Below, piece after piece: positions 50,346 through 59,265 of a stretch of DNA of 64,000 bases. The stretch comes from JASGDN01 sp049840815. GTDB taxonomy: Bacteria; Chloroflexota; Chloroflexia; Thermomicrobiales; UBA6265. The stretch spans positions 1 to 64,000 of the forward strand of contig JASGJI010000016.1 of the NCBI GenBank assembly GCA_049840815.1. Direction: 5' to 3'. Under the pieces are notes generated by a model that made no database searches, had not been told where the DNA came from, and saw nothing but the letters and a program-made list of their open reading frames with translations. Made by a program: the position numbers and the translations under genes. How positions within the stretch are numbered: position 1 is the first letter of the stretch; each line of letters begins with the position of its first letter.

Positions 50346-51722
50346 ATGCCGAGCGAGCTTGCCGATCACATTGCGACGATCTCCGTCATTGACACCCACA
50401 GCCACATGGCGGGCGACTTCGCCTGGGATGGGCCGGATGCTCCCGACATTCTTGGCGATCTCTTCGGATGGTACAGCTCGTCGGACCTGATCGTGGCGGG
50501 CGCCTCCCGCGCGGCTGTCGATCAGCTGCGGGACCGTACCGATGAGGACCTTGAAGGGCGTTTCGCCGGGATCGCCGCCGCATGGGACGCGATCCGCTTC
50601 ACCGGGTACGGCGAGGCCGTGCGCATCGCCGCGCGCGACCTCTACGGGATCGAGGAGTTGCGTGCGGACACGATCCGCGCGGGACAGGCGCGGCTGGAGG
50701 CATGGCAGCGTCCGGGCGGCTGCCTCACGCTCCTGCGCGATCGGGCGAAGCTCGATCATGTGCAGACGGACCTGGGACTGGATACCATCGCCCTTCCCCG
50801 GAGTTCCGCACCGTTCTTTCTGCGCGATCTCTCCGTGCTCCGTTTCGCCGTTGGTGCTGTCGACGATCCCGTGCTGGAGGCGGCGACCGGGGTCACGATC
50901 CGGGATCTTGCCACGGTGCGGGATGTGATGGAAACGATGTTCGCGCGGTACGCCCCGCTCTCCATCGCCCTGAAATCCCAGCATGCCTACGTCCGCACGC
51001 TGGCATGGCAGCAGCGGTCGGACGCCGACGCCGAGCGGGCGTTGCAGGGAGTACTGGCGGGCGGACCGGGGAGCAATGATCCGCAATCGGCGGCGCGGAT
51101 CTGCCTCGGGGACTGGTGCCTGGGGCAGGTGGCGGAGCTGGCGAGCCGATACCAGCTGCCGATCAAGCTCCACACCGGCTATCTCGCCGGGACGGCGGCA
51201 GAGGGCACCGCGATGCCCATCGACCGGCTACGCGCAGGGCATCTCGCGTCCTTGTTGATGGAGTATCCGGATACCCAGTTCGTCCTGATGCACATCGCCT
51301 ATCCCTACCGCGACGAGATGATCGCGCTGGCCAAGCACTTCGGGAATGTCACGGTCGATCTCTGCTGGGCGTGGGCGCTCAACCCTTTCGCAACGAAGGA
51401 TTTCGTGCGTCAGTTCCTGCACGCCGTTCCGCTGACCCGGCTCTTCGCGTTTGGCGACGACACCTCGACACCGTCGATGGCCTACGCCTATGCCGTGCAG
51501 ATGCGTCGATGGCTCACCCGAACGCTCGAAGAGGAGATCACCGACGGCTTCATGACCGTCCCGCAGGCGATGGATGTGGCGACCCGGCTGCTGCGTGACA
51601 ATCAACTGGCGACCTTCGATATCGCGGGACGTCAGCAGGCGGTGCTGGCGGCGACGGAGTCGAACGAGCGCTTTTCGTGGCCGTGGCCGTACCGATACGA
51701 CGCTCACGTTGCTGGCTCGTGA
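50346..51722 (+). CDS. Amidohydrolase-superfamily protein (amidohydro-rel/uronate-isomerase-like)
   Basis: A 458-residue metal hydrolase or lyase. VIDTHSHMAGDFAW is the HxH metal motif near the N-terminus. LPIKLHTGYLAGTAAEG supplies the next His, FVLMHIAYPYRDE another His, and LFAFGDDTSTPS the metal-binding Asp. This matches the amidohydrolase family 2/glucuronate-isomerase-like branch. ATG 50346 is preferred over 50331 because GGAGG is just upstream. The substrate is unknown. It is probably co-transcribed with the carbonic anhydrase gene. Confidence 0.85.
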   Translation: MPSELADHIATISVIDTHSHMAGDFAWDGPDAPDILGDLFGWYSSSDLIVAGASRAAVDQLRDRTDEDLEGRFAGIAAAWDAIRFTGYGEAVRIAARDLYGIEELRADTIRAGQARLEAWQRPGGCLTLLRDRAKLDHVQTDLGLDTIALPRSSAPFFLRDLSVLRFAVGAVDDPVLEAATGVTIRDLATVRDVMETMFARYAPLSIALKSQHAYVRTLAWQQRSDADAERALQGVLAGGPGSNDPQSAARICLGDWCLGQVAELASRYQLPIKLHTGYLAGTAAEGTAMPIDRLRAGHLASLLMEYPDTQFVLMHIAYPYRDEMIALAKHFGNVTVDLCWAWALNPFATKDFVRQFLHAVPLTRLFAFGDDTSTPSMAYAYAVQMRRWLTRTLEEEITDGFMTVPQAMDVATRLLRDNQLATFDIAGRQQAVLAATESNERFSWPWPYRYDAHVAGS

Positions 51723-51878
51723 CGTCCGGGAGTCTGAGTGACGGTCCGCATGAGATGTGTTGGGCAATGTGACCAGTCTGTGTGGGTATTCTGCCCGTAT
51801 CTCTCCGGTCGGCCATGTCCGATACTGGGCAGGTTGTGCATGATGCCGCATGGCGGCTGTCGATGGGGAGCGTGACGG

Positions 51879-52541
51879 ATGGAGTGGGTTCCTGCCGCGA
51901 TGACCGGGCTGGCGATCGGGTTCGCGTTCACGGCGGTGCCGGGGCCGGTCACGACCGAGGCGACGCGGCGCTCGGTGCAGGGCGGCTTCTGGCCTGGTTT
52001 CCTCGTGAACGCCGGTTCGCTGGTCGGAGATGTTGTTTGGGCGGTGCTCGGCCTTTCCGGCGCGGCGGTGCTGCTCCAGCACGACGCCTTCGCAGTCACG
52101 CTCGGGCTGATCGGCGTCGGCTTCCTCTTCGCCCTCGCGCGGGATGCCATCCGCGCCTTTTGCGTGCCCGCTCATGGGGAGGACGATGGGACAATCGCGC
52201 AGGGGAGCGCGCTGAAGGTTGGCGCGGTCTTCTCGCTGGCGAATCCTTCCGGCATCGCCTTCTGGTCGGGCGTCGGCACCGGTATGCTGGCCGGTTTGGG
52301 TGATGCGTCGTTCGGGACCATCCTCGTGCTGATCGTCGCCTACCTCGTGGCGGGAATGCTGCTCGGCAGCGTCTTCGTGGCGATTGCCGTGCTGGGTGGG
52401 CGTCTGCTGGGCGAGCGGATCATGCGCTGGGTGGATCTCGTCTCCGGGATCGCGCTCGGGTATTTCGGTATCCGGCTGCTCTGGACCACCCTGAAGCGGG
52501 CGAACCCCTGGCTGCGACCCGCCTTGCGCGCGCTTGTCTGA
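51879..52541 (+). CDS. LysE-family transporter
   Basis: A 220-residue inner-membrane exporter with about six helices. GLAIGFAFTAVPGPVTTEATRRSVQGGFWPGFLVNAGS, quoted here only in part, contains the PGP motif after helix 1 (VPGPVTTEATRR) that marks the LysE/RhtB family. FSLANPSGIAFWSG is the second repeat's counterpart. Amino acids or similar solutes are the expected cargo. A short stem with a T-run follows the gene. Confidence 0.9.
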   Translation: MEWVPAAMTGLAIGFAFTAVPGPVTTEATRRSVQGGFWPGFLVNAGSLVGDVVWAVLGLSGAAVLLQHDAFAVTLGLIGVGFLFALARDAIRAFCVPAHGEDDGTIAQGSALKVGAVFSLANPSGIAFWSGVGTGMLAGLGDASFGTILVLIVAYLVAGMLLGSVFVAIAVLGGRLLGERIMRWVDLVSGIALGYFGIRLLWTTLKRANPWLRPALRALV

Positions 52542-52614
52542 TGCGTTCCCCGGCGTGTTGATGCACGGAGTGTCGGGTGGGCGTTCAGCCTTCCGGGGAT
52601 CGTCACTGTGGGGA

Positions 52615-52634
52615 GCGTTTTGTAACGCCTTTTT
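52615..52634 (+). terminator. Rho-independent terminator after LysE gene
   Basis: GCGTT-TTGT-AACGC followed by C and five T residues. The short stem but clear T-run is rare in this GC-rich window. Confidence 0.55.
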
Positions 52635-52730
52635 GATTACTCTCATGCGAAGCTCGTCGTAGCGTACGGGAGGGGGTGTGCAGCGTTGCCCATCCCTTCT
52701 CGCGCGCCCTCGCCGACTGGAGCTACCGCC

Positions 52731-54608
52731 ATGATTGATCTTGCGAGCCAGACCCCGCTCGTGGCCACCTACGACGACCTGATCGAGCAACTGATGGCGC
52801 TTGATGCCGACCTCACGGCGACGGTCGCGGAGGCCGAGCCGATGCTCGACCAGGTTCACCCGCGCTTCCGCCGCAGCGCCGCCAACCTGCTGCAATACCT
52901 CGCCCTGCGCGAGCGAGACATCCGTGAGTTGCAGATCGCGCTCGCCGATCTTGGCCTTTCCTCGCTCGGGCGCGCCGAGGCCCATGTCCAGGATAGCGTC
53001 CGCGCCGTGATCGGCGTGCTCCACGCACTGGCTGGGCGCGAGTGGACGCCTCCCGCCACGTCCGGAGATCCGGTGTCATTGCTGGAAGGGCAGGCCCTGC
53101 TCGAAGCGCATGCCGATGCGCTGCTCGGGCCGGGAACGTCCACGCGCGAGGCGCGGATCATGGTCACCTCCGCGACAGAGCTGGCCGATGACGTCGATCA
53201 GCTTGCCGCGATGCTGGATGCGGGCATGAATGTGCTGCGCGTCAACTGCGCGCATGACAGCGCTCCCGTCTGGGCGCAGATGATCGACAGCCTCCGTGCC
53301 GCGCAGGAGCGGACCGGTCACGAATGCCAGATCATTATGGACCTCGCCGGGCCGAAGTTGCGGACAGGTCCGGTGGTGGACACCGTTTCCGTCATCAAGT
53401 GGCGACCACAGCGCGACGCCTTCGGGCATATCGTCTCTCCGGCCCGGATCTGGCTGGCGCCGGAGGGTGTGCCGGCCCCGGCCCCGGCTGCCGCGACTCT
53501 GCCGATGCCGAAGGACTGGCTGGAGAGCCTCACCTATGGCGACCACATCCGCTTCTCCGATACCCGGAAGTCCACGCGGCACCTGACCGTCTCCGCGCGA
53601 GAAGGCGAGGGCTGGTGGGCGACCTCGCTCCAGACCAGCTACGTCGCGCCGGGCACCGAACTCTCCGTGCGCGAACGGCATGGCAAGACGGCGAGGGTCG
53701 GGGAGTTCCCGCAAACCGCCGGGTTCCTGACGCTGCACACCGGCGACCGGCTGGTGGTGACGCGATCGCTGGAGCCGGGCGCGCCGGCCCAGGAGGCGGA
53801 GGATGGCTCGCTGATCCCGGCGCGGATCGGCTGCACGCTCCCGGAGGTCTTCGCGGCGGTGAATCCGGGCGAGCGCGTCCTCTTCGATGACGGCAAGATC
53901 GAGGGCGTCATCCGTGAGACCGGCCCGGACGCGATGACGGTGGAGATCACCCGTGCCCGAGATGGCGGAGCCCGGTTGCGCGGCGAGAAGGGCATCAACC
54001 TCCCGGACACCGAACTCGCGCTCTCCGCACTGACGGCGAAGGATCTGGCCGACCTCCCGTTTGTGGTCGAGCACGCCGACATGATCGACTTCTCCTTTGT
54101 CAGCCGCGCCAGCGATGTCGAATCACTGCAGTCGCATCTCTCGGAGCTGGCTGGACCGCGACCGGGTATCGTGCTCAAGATCGAGACGCGCCGCGCCTTC
54201 GAGCGGCTGCCGGAAATCGTGCTCGCCGCGATGCGTGAGGAGACCGCCGGGATCATGATCGCCCGCGGCGATCTCGCGGTGGAAGTGGGCTGGGAGCGCC
54301 TTGCCGAGATCCAGGAGGAGATCCTGTGGCTGGCGGAGGCTGCGCATCTGCCAGTGATCTGGGCGACGCAGGTGCTCGAATCGCTGGCGCAGACGGGCCT
54401 GCCCTCACGCTCCGAGATCACGGATGCGGCGATGGGCGAGCGGGCGGAATGCGTGATGCTGAACAAGGGACCGCACATCGTCGAGGCGATCGCGGTGCTG
54501 GACAGCATCCTGACCCGCATGGAGAGCCATCAGAGCAAGAAGCGGGCGTTGCTGCGTCGCCTCCGCTCGTGGAGCGCCGAGTCGGCGAAGGCCGGCATCG
54601 CGGGCTGA
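52731..54608 (+). CDS. Atypical pyruvate kinase
   Basis: A 625-residue pyruvate-kinase-related protein. Residues 1-135 are an added helical region. The barrel begins ARIMVTSATELADDV. Canonical catalytic positions are kept: R-x-N in NVLRVNCAHD, the Lys/Glu pair in IVLKIETRRAFE, and the Mg Asp in IMIARGDLAVEVGW. ATQVLESLAQTGLPSRSEITD is the usual closing helix, quoted in part. The C-terminal allosteric domain of normal enzymes is absent. The B domain (about residues 225-400) is larger than usual. It may be a divergent pyruvate kinase or an enzyme on another phosphoenolpyruvate-like substrate. Confidence 0.8.
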   Translation: MIDLASQTPLVATYDDLIEQLMALDADLTATVAEAEPMLDQVHPRFRRSAANLLQYLALRERDIRELQIALADLGLSSLGRAEAHVQDSVRAVIGVLHALAGREWTPPATSGDPVSLLEGQALLEAHADALLGPGTSTREARIMVTSATELADDVDQLAAMLDAGMNVLRVNCAHDSAPVWAQMIDSLRAAQERTGHECQIIMDLAGPKLRTGPVVDTVSVIKWRPQRDAFGHIVSPARIWLAPEGVPAPAPAAATLPMPKDWLESLTYGDHIRFSDTRKSTRHLTVSAREGEGWWATSLQTSYVAPGTELSVRERHGKTARVGEFPQTAGFLTLHTGDRLVVTRSLEPGAPAQEAEDGSLIPARIGCTLPEVFAAVNPGERVLFDDGKIEGVIRETGPDAMTVEITRARDGGARLRGEKGINLPDTELALSALTAKDLADLPFVVEHADMIDFSFVSRASDVESLQSHLSELAGPRPGIVLKIETRRAFERLPEIVLAAMREETAGIMIARGDLAVEVGWERLAEIQEEILWLAEAAHLPVIWATQVLESLAQTGLPSRSEITDAAMGERAECVMLNKGPHIVEAIAVLDSILTRMESHQSKKRALLRRLRSWSAESAKAGIAG

Positions 54609-54649
54609 GGGATAAGGGGAGAGGTGAGAGAAGTAAGGAGTGAGGGGCG
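54609..54649 (+). repeat. Purine-rich dispersed repeat, single arm, 3' of pyruvate kinase gene
   Basis: GGGATAAGGGGAGAGGTGAG and AGAAGTAAGGAGTGAGGGG words begin directly after the stop codon. No pyrimidine arm is seen nearby. Confidence 0.7.
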
Positions 54650-54782
54650 ACCGGCGCCCTTTGCTCCCGAGGGAGGCCGTCTTTCGGAAGGTCGTACGGG
54701 ATCGCAAGGGGAGAGAAGCGGTGGCGGGAGCGTTGCGGGAGAATCGGGACAACGACCAGTCGCTGCATCTCGGAGGAACCGC

Positions 54783-55196
54783 ATGTCCAGTACCCCTTCG
54801 CTCGCCGGCCTCGGTGCAATCACCATCTTCGTCCGCGACCTCGACCGCGCCCGGACGTTCTACGCCGAGATCTTCGGGTTGCGGCAGATCTTCGCCGACG
54901 ACGTCTCCACGGTCTTCGACCTTGGGAACACGATGATCAACCTGCTCCAGGAAGGGGAGGCGCCTGGCCTGATCGGTCCCGCGAAGGTCGCGGCGGTCGA
55001 GGATGGTGCCCGGATGCAGCTCACGATCTTCGTGGACGATGCGGATGCGGTCATTGCGATGCTGCGCGAGCGCGGGGCGACGCTCCTCAACGGACCGATC
55101 GACCGGCCCTGGGGCGTGCGGACCGCCTGCATCGTCGATCCGGACGGCACGGTGTGGGAAATTGCCCAGCAGATGGGCGCGCCGGACGCAGCCTGA
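54783..55196 (+). CDS. VOC-family protein
   Basis: A 137-residue single VOC module: GAITIFVRDLDRARTFYAEIF opens it (quoted in part), and TACIVDPDGTVWEIAQQM closes it with the expected metal-site Glu. The substrate is unknown. The start at ATG 54783 follows CGGAGGAACC. The region between the pyruvate kinase stop and this start is repeat plus spacer. Confidence 0.88.
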   Translation: MSSTPSLAGLGAITIFVRDLDRARTFYAEIFGLRQIFADDVSTVFDLGNTMINLLQEGEAPGLIGPAKVAAVEDGARMQLTIFVDDADAVIAMLRERGATLLNGPIDRPWGVRTACIVDPDGTVWEIAQQMGAPDAA

Positions 55197-55253
55197 TCGC
55201 GGGTATCATGCTCCCCAATCGCGACCGCCCGCGCCCGAAGGAGCATCCCCCAC

Positions 55254-56735
55254 ATGACTGTCCTGCCACTCAATGCCGAGAATCTCGCCGCCATCGCCGC
55301 CTCCGGCGTCCCCGTTCCGGAGTACGACCGCGCCGATCTCCGCGTCGGGATCGTTCATTTCGGCGTCGGCAACTTCCACCGCTCGCATCAGGCGATGGTG
55401 CTCGACCGTCTGATGCAGGCCGGCGAGGCGTGGGACTGGGCGATCTGCGGCGTCGGCGTCCTGCCGTCCGATGCCAGGATGCGCGATGTGCTGGCCGCGC
55501 AGGATGGCTTGTACACCCTCGTGCTGAAGTACCCCGATGGCCGGGAAGAGCCGCGGGTGATCGGCTCCATCGCGGAGTACCTGTTCGCGCCGGACGATCC
55601 GGAGGCCGTCATCGCGCGGCTGGCCGATCCCGCCGTCCGCATCGTCTCGTTGACGGTGACGGAGGGAGGCTACGCCGTGAACGACGCGACCGGCGCGTTC
55701 GACGCGACGCTCCCCGCCATCGCTGCCGACCTGGTGCCCGATGCGGTTCCATCGACGGTCTTCGGGCTGGTGACGGCAGGATTGGCACGGCGGCGGGAGG
55801 CCGGGATTCCGCCGTTCACGATCATGTCCTGTGACAACATGCAGGGTAATGGCCATGTCGCGCAGATCGCGTTCACGGCGTTCGCCCACCTGAAGGACCC
55901 CGGCCTCGGTGCCTGGATCGCGGAGCACGTCGCCTTCCCGAACGCGATGGTCGACCGCATCACGCCCGCGACAACCGACGCCGATCGCGCGGAGGTCGCC
56001 GAGCGGTTCGGGATCGCGGATGCGTGGCCGGTCCTCTCCGAGTCGTTCGTGCAATGGGTGCTGGAGGATCGTTTCCCGCTCGGGCGTCCGCCATACGAAG
56101 ATGCCGGCGTGCAGGTCGTCGCCGATGTCGAGCCGTACGAGTTGATGAAGTTGCGGCTGCTCAACGCGAGTCATCAGGCGATGGCGTATCCCGGCATCCT
56201 TGCGGGATACACCTACGTCCACGAGGTTTGCGGGCAGCCGCTCTACGCCGACTTTCTGATGGACTACATGATCGAGGAGGCGACGCCGACCCTGCTCCCG
56301 GTGCCGGGCATCGATCTCGACGCGTACCGGAAGGAGTTGATTGTCCGGTTCGCGAGTCCCGCCGTGCGTGACACGTTGCTGCGGCTCGCCTTCGACGCCT
56401 CCGAACGCATCCCGAAGTTCCTGCTGCCGGTGGTGCGGGATCGCCTGGCGGCGGGTGCGGACATCGCGCGGTCGGCGCTGGTGATCGCGGCGTGGGCAGC
56501 GTATCTGGAGGGTGTGACCGAATCGGGTGCCCCGATCACGATCGCCGACCAGCGAAAGGATGTGTTGCAGGACGCGGTGCGGCGGGAGGCTGACGATCCG
56601 CTGGCCTTCATCGGCCTGCGTGAGATATTCGGCGACCTCGCGGCTGATGCCCGGTTCGTGACGGCGTATCAGTCGGCGCGCGTGTCGTTGCGGGAGCGTG
56701 GCGCGGAAGGGGCGATCGCGGCGCTGCGTGGGTAA
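55254..56735 (+). CDS. Mannitol dehydrogenase family oxidoreductase (possibly fructuronate reductase)
   Basis: A 493-residue polyol dehydrogenase. GIVHFGVGNFHRSHQAMVLD is the N-terminal NAD-binding part (quoted as GVGNFHRSHQA). FTIMSCDNMQGNGHVAQ, VDRITPATT, VLEDRFPLGRPPYEDAGVQ and the catalytic Lys region ELMKLRLLNASHQAMAY match the family, shown in parts. Members oxidise mannitol or reduce fructuronate to mannonate. The uxuA-type dehydratase in the window makes the second role attractive, but the genes are 26 kb apart. Confidence 0.9.
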   Translation: MTVLPLNAENLAAIAASGVPVPEYDRADLRVGIVHFGVGNFHRSHQAMVLDRLMQAGEAWDWAICGVGVLPSDARMRDVLAAQDGLYTLVLKYPDGREEPRVIGSIAEYLFAPDDPEAVIARLADPAVRIVSLTVTEGGYAVNDATGAFDATLPAIAADLVPDAVPSTVFGLVTAGLARRREAGIPPFTIMSCDNMQGNGHVAQIAFTAFAHLKDPGLGAWIAEHVAFPNAMVDRITPATTDADRAEVAERFGIADAWPVLSESFVQWVLEDRFPLGRPPYEDAGVQVVADVEPYELMKLRLLNASHQAMAYPGILAGYTYVHEVCGQPLYADFLMDYMIEEATPTLLPVPGIDLDAYRKELIVRFASPAVRDTLLRLAFDASERIPKFLLPVVRDRLAAGADIARSALVIAAWAAYLEGVTESGAPITIADQRKDVLQDAVRREADDPLAFIGLREIFGDLAADARFVTAYQSARVSLRERGAEGAIAALRG

Positions 56736-56843
56736 CTTGCCTTCCGGACACCTATTGCGTGGTGAGGCGGCCGCCCGTATCGTTCCGTGGGGTTCGAGGG
56801 GCGCGAATGGTCGCGTCCTGACATATGACAGGGGAGACGGACG

Positions 56844-57581
56844 ATGGGTGGGGAGATGCTGCGACGCGGGGCCGGTCGGCTGCGCGTCGCGTCAGTGGTT
56901 GCGGCGGTGGGGATGCTCGGTCTCGGCATGATGGGGCCGGGATTGGTCCTGGCGGAACCGATGCCGACCGAGACCGTCTCCTCGCCGGGGGAGTTGCCGA
57001 CCCTGCCGCCGGTCGAACCAACGGCCACGGAGACAACCGCCGTCACACCGACTAGCGAGGTCACGCCCACCGAGACCGTTGAGCCGACCGTCACCGCGAC
57101 GCCGGACGGGACGGGCGGAGTCATTCTTGTCCTGACGACGGTCGATGGCGGCAATGTTCCGGATACCACGCGCGTCTGCGTCGAGGATACCTGTCAGATC
57201 GTCGGGGATATCGTGTTCGGGGGCGGATCGGCCAGAGTGCCGGTCGGATTCAGCGGGCTGCAGCCGGGTGACTACAACGTCTGGATCACCCATACCGCGC
57301 CGTATGACGAGCGGGCAGGTGGCATCCGGATTGTGGCGGACGAGGTAGAGACGATCGAGGTCGTGCTGCTCCTGCCGACACCGACATCCGTCGCGTCCGT
57401 GACCTCGGTCCCGGCCGTCACGGCGACGACTCCCCCGACTGCTGCTGCCGCGATCGCATCGCTGCCGAATACGGGTGTGGGCGGCGGGTCGTCGTCGATG
57501 CTGCCAGTGCTGCTGACGCTCGCCCTGGGCACGGTGCTCGCGATGACCGGGATCGCGTGGCGGAACCGTCGGCTTTCGTGA
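56844..57581 (+). CDS. Sortase-anchored (LPNTG) surface protein
   Basis: A 245-residue exported protein. The signal peptide is at residues 1-37 (VASVVAAVGMLGLGMMGPG core). A Thr/Pro/Glu-rich stalk spans about 38-90. A small beta-sandwich domain with two Cys (TRVCVEDTCQIVGD) lies around 95-180. The LPNTG motif is at about 207-211, followed by a hydrophobic helix and an RNRR tail. That is a complete sortase-recognition signal, implying covalent attachment to the cell wall of a single-membrane cell. No sortase gene is in the window. GGGGAGA lies before ATG 56844. Confidence 0.85.
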   Translation: MGGEMLRRGAGRLRVASVVAAVGMLGLGMMGPGLVLAEPMPTETVSSPGELPTLPPVEPTATETTAVTPTSEVTPTETVEPTVTATPDGTGGVILVLTTVDGGNVPDTTRVCVEDTCQIVGDIVFGGGSARVPVGFSGLQPGDYNVWITHTAPYDERAGGIRIVADEVETIEVVLLLPTPTSVASVTSVPAVTATTPPTAAAAIASLPNTGVGGGSSSMLPVLLTLALGTVLAMTGIAWRNRRLS

Positions 57582-57603
57582 GGACATCGCTCACCGGATG
57601 ACC

Positions 57604-57639
57604 GAGAGCGCCAGATGCCAAGCGGCATCTGGCGCTCTC
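57604..57639 (+). terminator. Terminator hairpin after LPNTG protein gene
   Basis: Perfect 16-bp stem starting GAGAGCGCCAGATGCC with a 4-base loop, followed by CCGTTT. Confidence 0.8.
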
Positions 57640-57696
57640 CCGTTTCGCGGGTATGATGCCCCCATCGATTCGCACCACCGACAGGGAGATCACGCC

Positions 57697-57966
57697 ATGG
57701 CCCGGTTTCTCGTTCTCACCACGTTCAGCAGCGCCGAGGCGCGCATCGCCCATCGCGCCGAGCATCGCGTCTACCTCAAGCAACTCGTCGATGCCGGGTC
57801 CCTCCTGATGGCAGGGCCATTCGCCGATGAGCGTGGCGGCGTCATGATCCTCGAGGCGGAGGACGAGGCCGAGGTGCTGCGCTTGCTTGCCGACGATCCG
57901 TTCACGATCAACGGCGTCTTCGCGACGACCGAGGTTCGTCCGTGGGTGCTCGTCGCCGGGTCGTAG
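57697..57966 (+). CDS. YCII-domain protein
   Basis: An 89-residue single-domain protein of the YciI-like dimeric alpha-beta fold. HRAEHRVYLKQLVDAGSLLMAGPF holds the conserved His and the ...GxxxxxGPF turn, quoted in part as HRVYLKQL and LLMAGPF. DDPFTINGVFATTEVRPW is the C-terminal signature. The function of most members is unknown, and some are dehalogenase-like or bind small ligands. GGGAG precedes ATG 57697. Confidence 0.88.
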   Translation: MARFLVLTTFSSAEARIAHRAEHRVYLKQLVDAGSLLMAGPFADERGGVMILEAEDEAEVLRLLADDPFTINGVFATTEVRPWVLVAGS

Positions 57967-57971
57967 GCGGG

Positions 57972-59165
57972 TCAGACGAGGCAGACGCCCTCGCGGGCGG
58001 TGACGCGACCCTCCTTCATCACCAGGGTGCGTGGACGCCGGGCGATCATCGCTTCGACGTGGTTTTCGCCCGGCACCACGACCAGATCGGCGGACTTCCC
58101 GACGGCGAGGCCGTAGTTCTCCGCGCCGACGACTGCCGCGTTGTCGTACGTTACGGTGTGCAGGATGTTCTCGATATCGTCGTCGCGGCGAAGGTTGTTG
58201 CGGTAGGCCATGATGTAGGCGCGTTCGAGCATGTCCGGGCGCTGGAGCGGATTCCAGGCGTCCTGGATGCCGTCGTTGCCGGTGCAGAGGCGGACTCCGG
58301 CCGCGCGGAGCTTTTTCAGGTTTGGCGCGGGACGGTGCCCGCCCGGACCGTGGCTCATCACGATCACGTCGTTGCGGACGATGCGTTCGACCAAGCCCTG
58401 CCAGCGATCCTCGTCCACGCTGCCGAGTGCAAAGGCGTGGCTGATGACCACGCGCCCCTGATAGCCGAGCGCCTCGACGCGGTCCAGGATGAGGTCGATC
58501 GAGAAGGCGCCCAGCTCGCCCGGTTCGTGGGCATGGATGTCCAGATCGACGCCATATTTCGTGGCAAGCCCGAAGATGGTGTCCAGATGCCCGGCGGGAT
58601 CGCGATCCATCGAGCAGGGATCGAGGCCGCCCATCACATCGGCACCCATCTTCAGCGCTTCCTCCAGCAGTTCCACCGTGCCGGGACGGATCAGCATGCC
58701 GCTCTGTGGGAAGGCGACGGTCTGAATGGTCAGCGCGTCGCGGAAGTCCTGTTTCGTCTGGAGGATGCCTTCCATCGCGCGGACGCCGATCTCGGTGTCG
58801 ATGTCCGTGTGGGTGCGGATGTGCGTCGTGCCGACGGCGATGGCGAGTCGGGCGTGGATGCCGGTCTGGCGGTGGAAGTCAATCTGATCCTCCCGGCGGA
58901 CACGACGCTCGTTTTCGATCATGTCGATCAGGAGCGGCCCGTGCTCGTTGCGGTGCCATGGGAGGCCGATCAGCGTCTTCTCCATGTGGGTGTGGGCGTC
59001 GATCAGGCCGGGGAAGGCGACCTGCCCTGCCCCGTTCACAACCTCGTTCGCCATTACCTCCGCCCCGACGCCGGGACCGAGCGCCGCGATGATGCCATCG
59101 CGCACGACGATATCGACGGCCTGCGTCGCGCCGAGGGGAAGCACATCCTGGATCACGGTCGTCAT
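57972..59165 (-). CDS. Amidohydrolase, cytosine-deaminase-like
   Basis: A 397-residue metal-dependent deaminase/amidohydrolase. FPGLIDAHTHMEKTL is the HxH metal pair, DLDIHAHEPGELGAFS the next His, RVVISHAFALGSV the following His, and RLCTGNDGIQDAWNP the metal Asp. This is the CodA/TrzN-like branch that deaminates cytosine or other N-heterocycles. The substrate is unknown. A perfect ATCATCATC palindrome lies 26 bases upstream of the start and probably binds a regulator. It is convergent with the YCII gene. Confidence 0.9.
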   Translation of the reverse strand: MTTVIQDVLPLGATQAVDIVVRDGIIAALGPGVGAEVMANEVVNGAGQVAFPGLIDAHTHMEKTLIGLPWHRNEHGPLLIDMIENERRVRREDQIDFHRQTGIHARLAIAVGTTHIRTHTDIDTEIGVRAMEGILQTKQDFRDALTIQTVAFPQSGMLIRPGTVELLEEALKMGADVMGGLDPCSMDRDPAGHLDTIFGLATKYGVDLDIHAHEPGELGAFSIDLILDRVEALGYQGRVVISHAFALGSVDEDRWQGLVERIVRNDVIVMSHGPGGHRPAPNLKKLRAAGVRLCTGNDGIQDAWNPLQRPDMLERAYIMAYRNNLRRDDDIENILHTVTYDNAAVVGAENYGLAVGKSADLVVVPGENHVEAMIARRPRTLVMKEGRVTAREGVCLV

Positions 59166-59190
59166 CGAAATCTCCTTGACCGACTATTGC

Positions 59191-59211
59191 ATCATCATCT
59201 GTGATGATGAT
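59191..59211. promoter_or_regulatory. Palindromic operator upstream of the cytosine-deaminase-like gene
   Basis: ATCATCATC-TGT-GATGATGAT, a perfect 9-bp inverted repeat, flanked outward by TTGC and GCAA. It sits where a repressor would block the minus-strand gene. Confidence 0.55.
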
Positions 59212-59265
59212 AGCAAGGGCGGGTTGGCGGGTGAACCCGGTGGTGCGCTGGACTGGGGGATCGGA

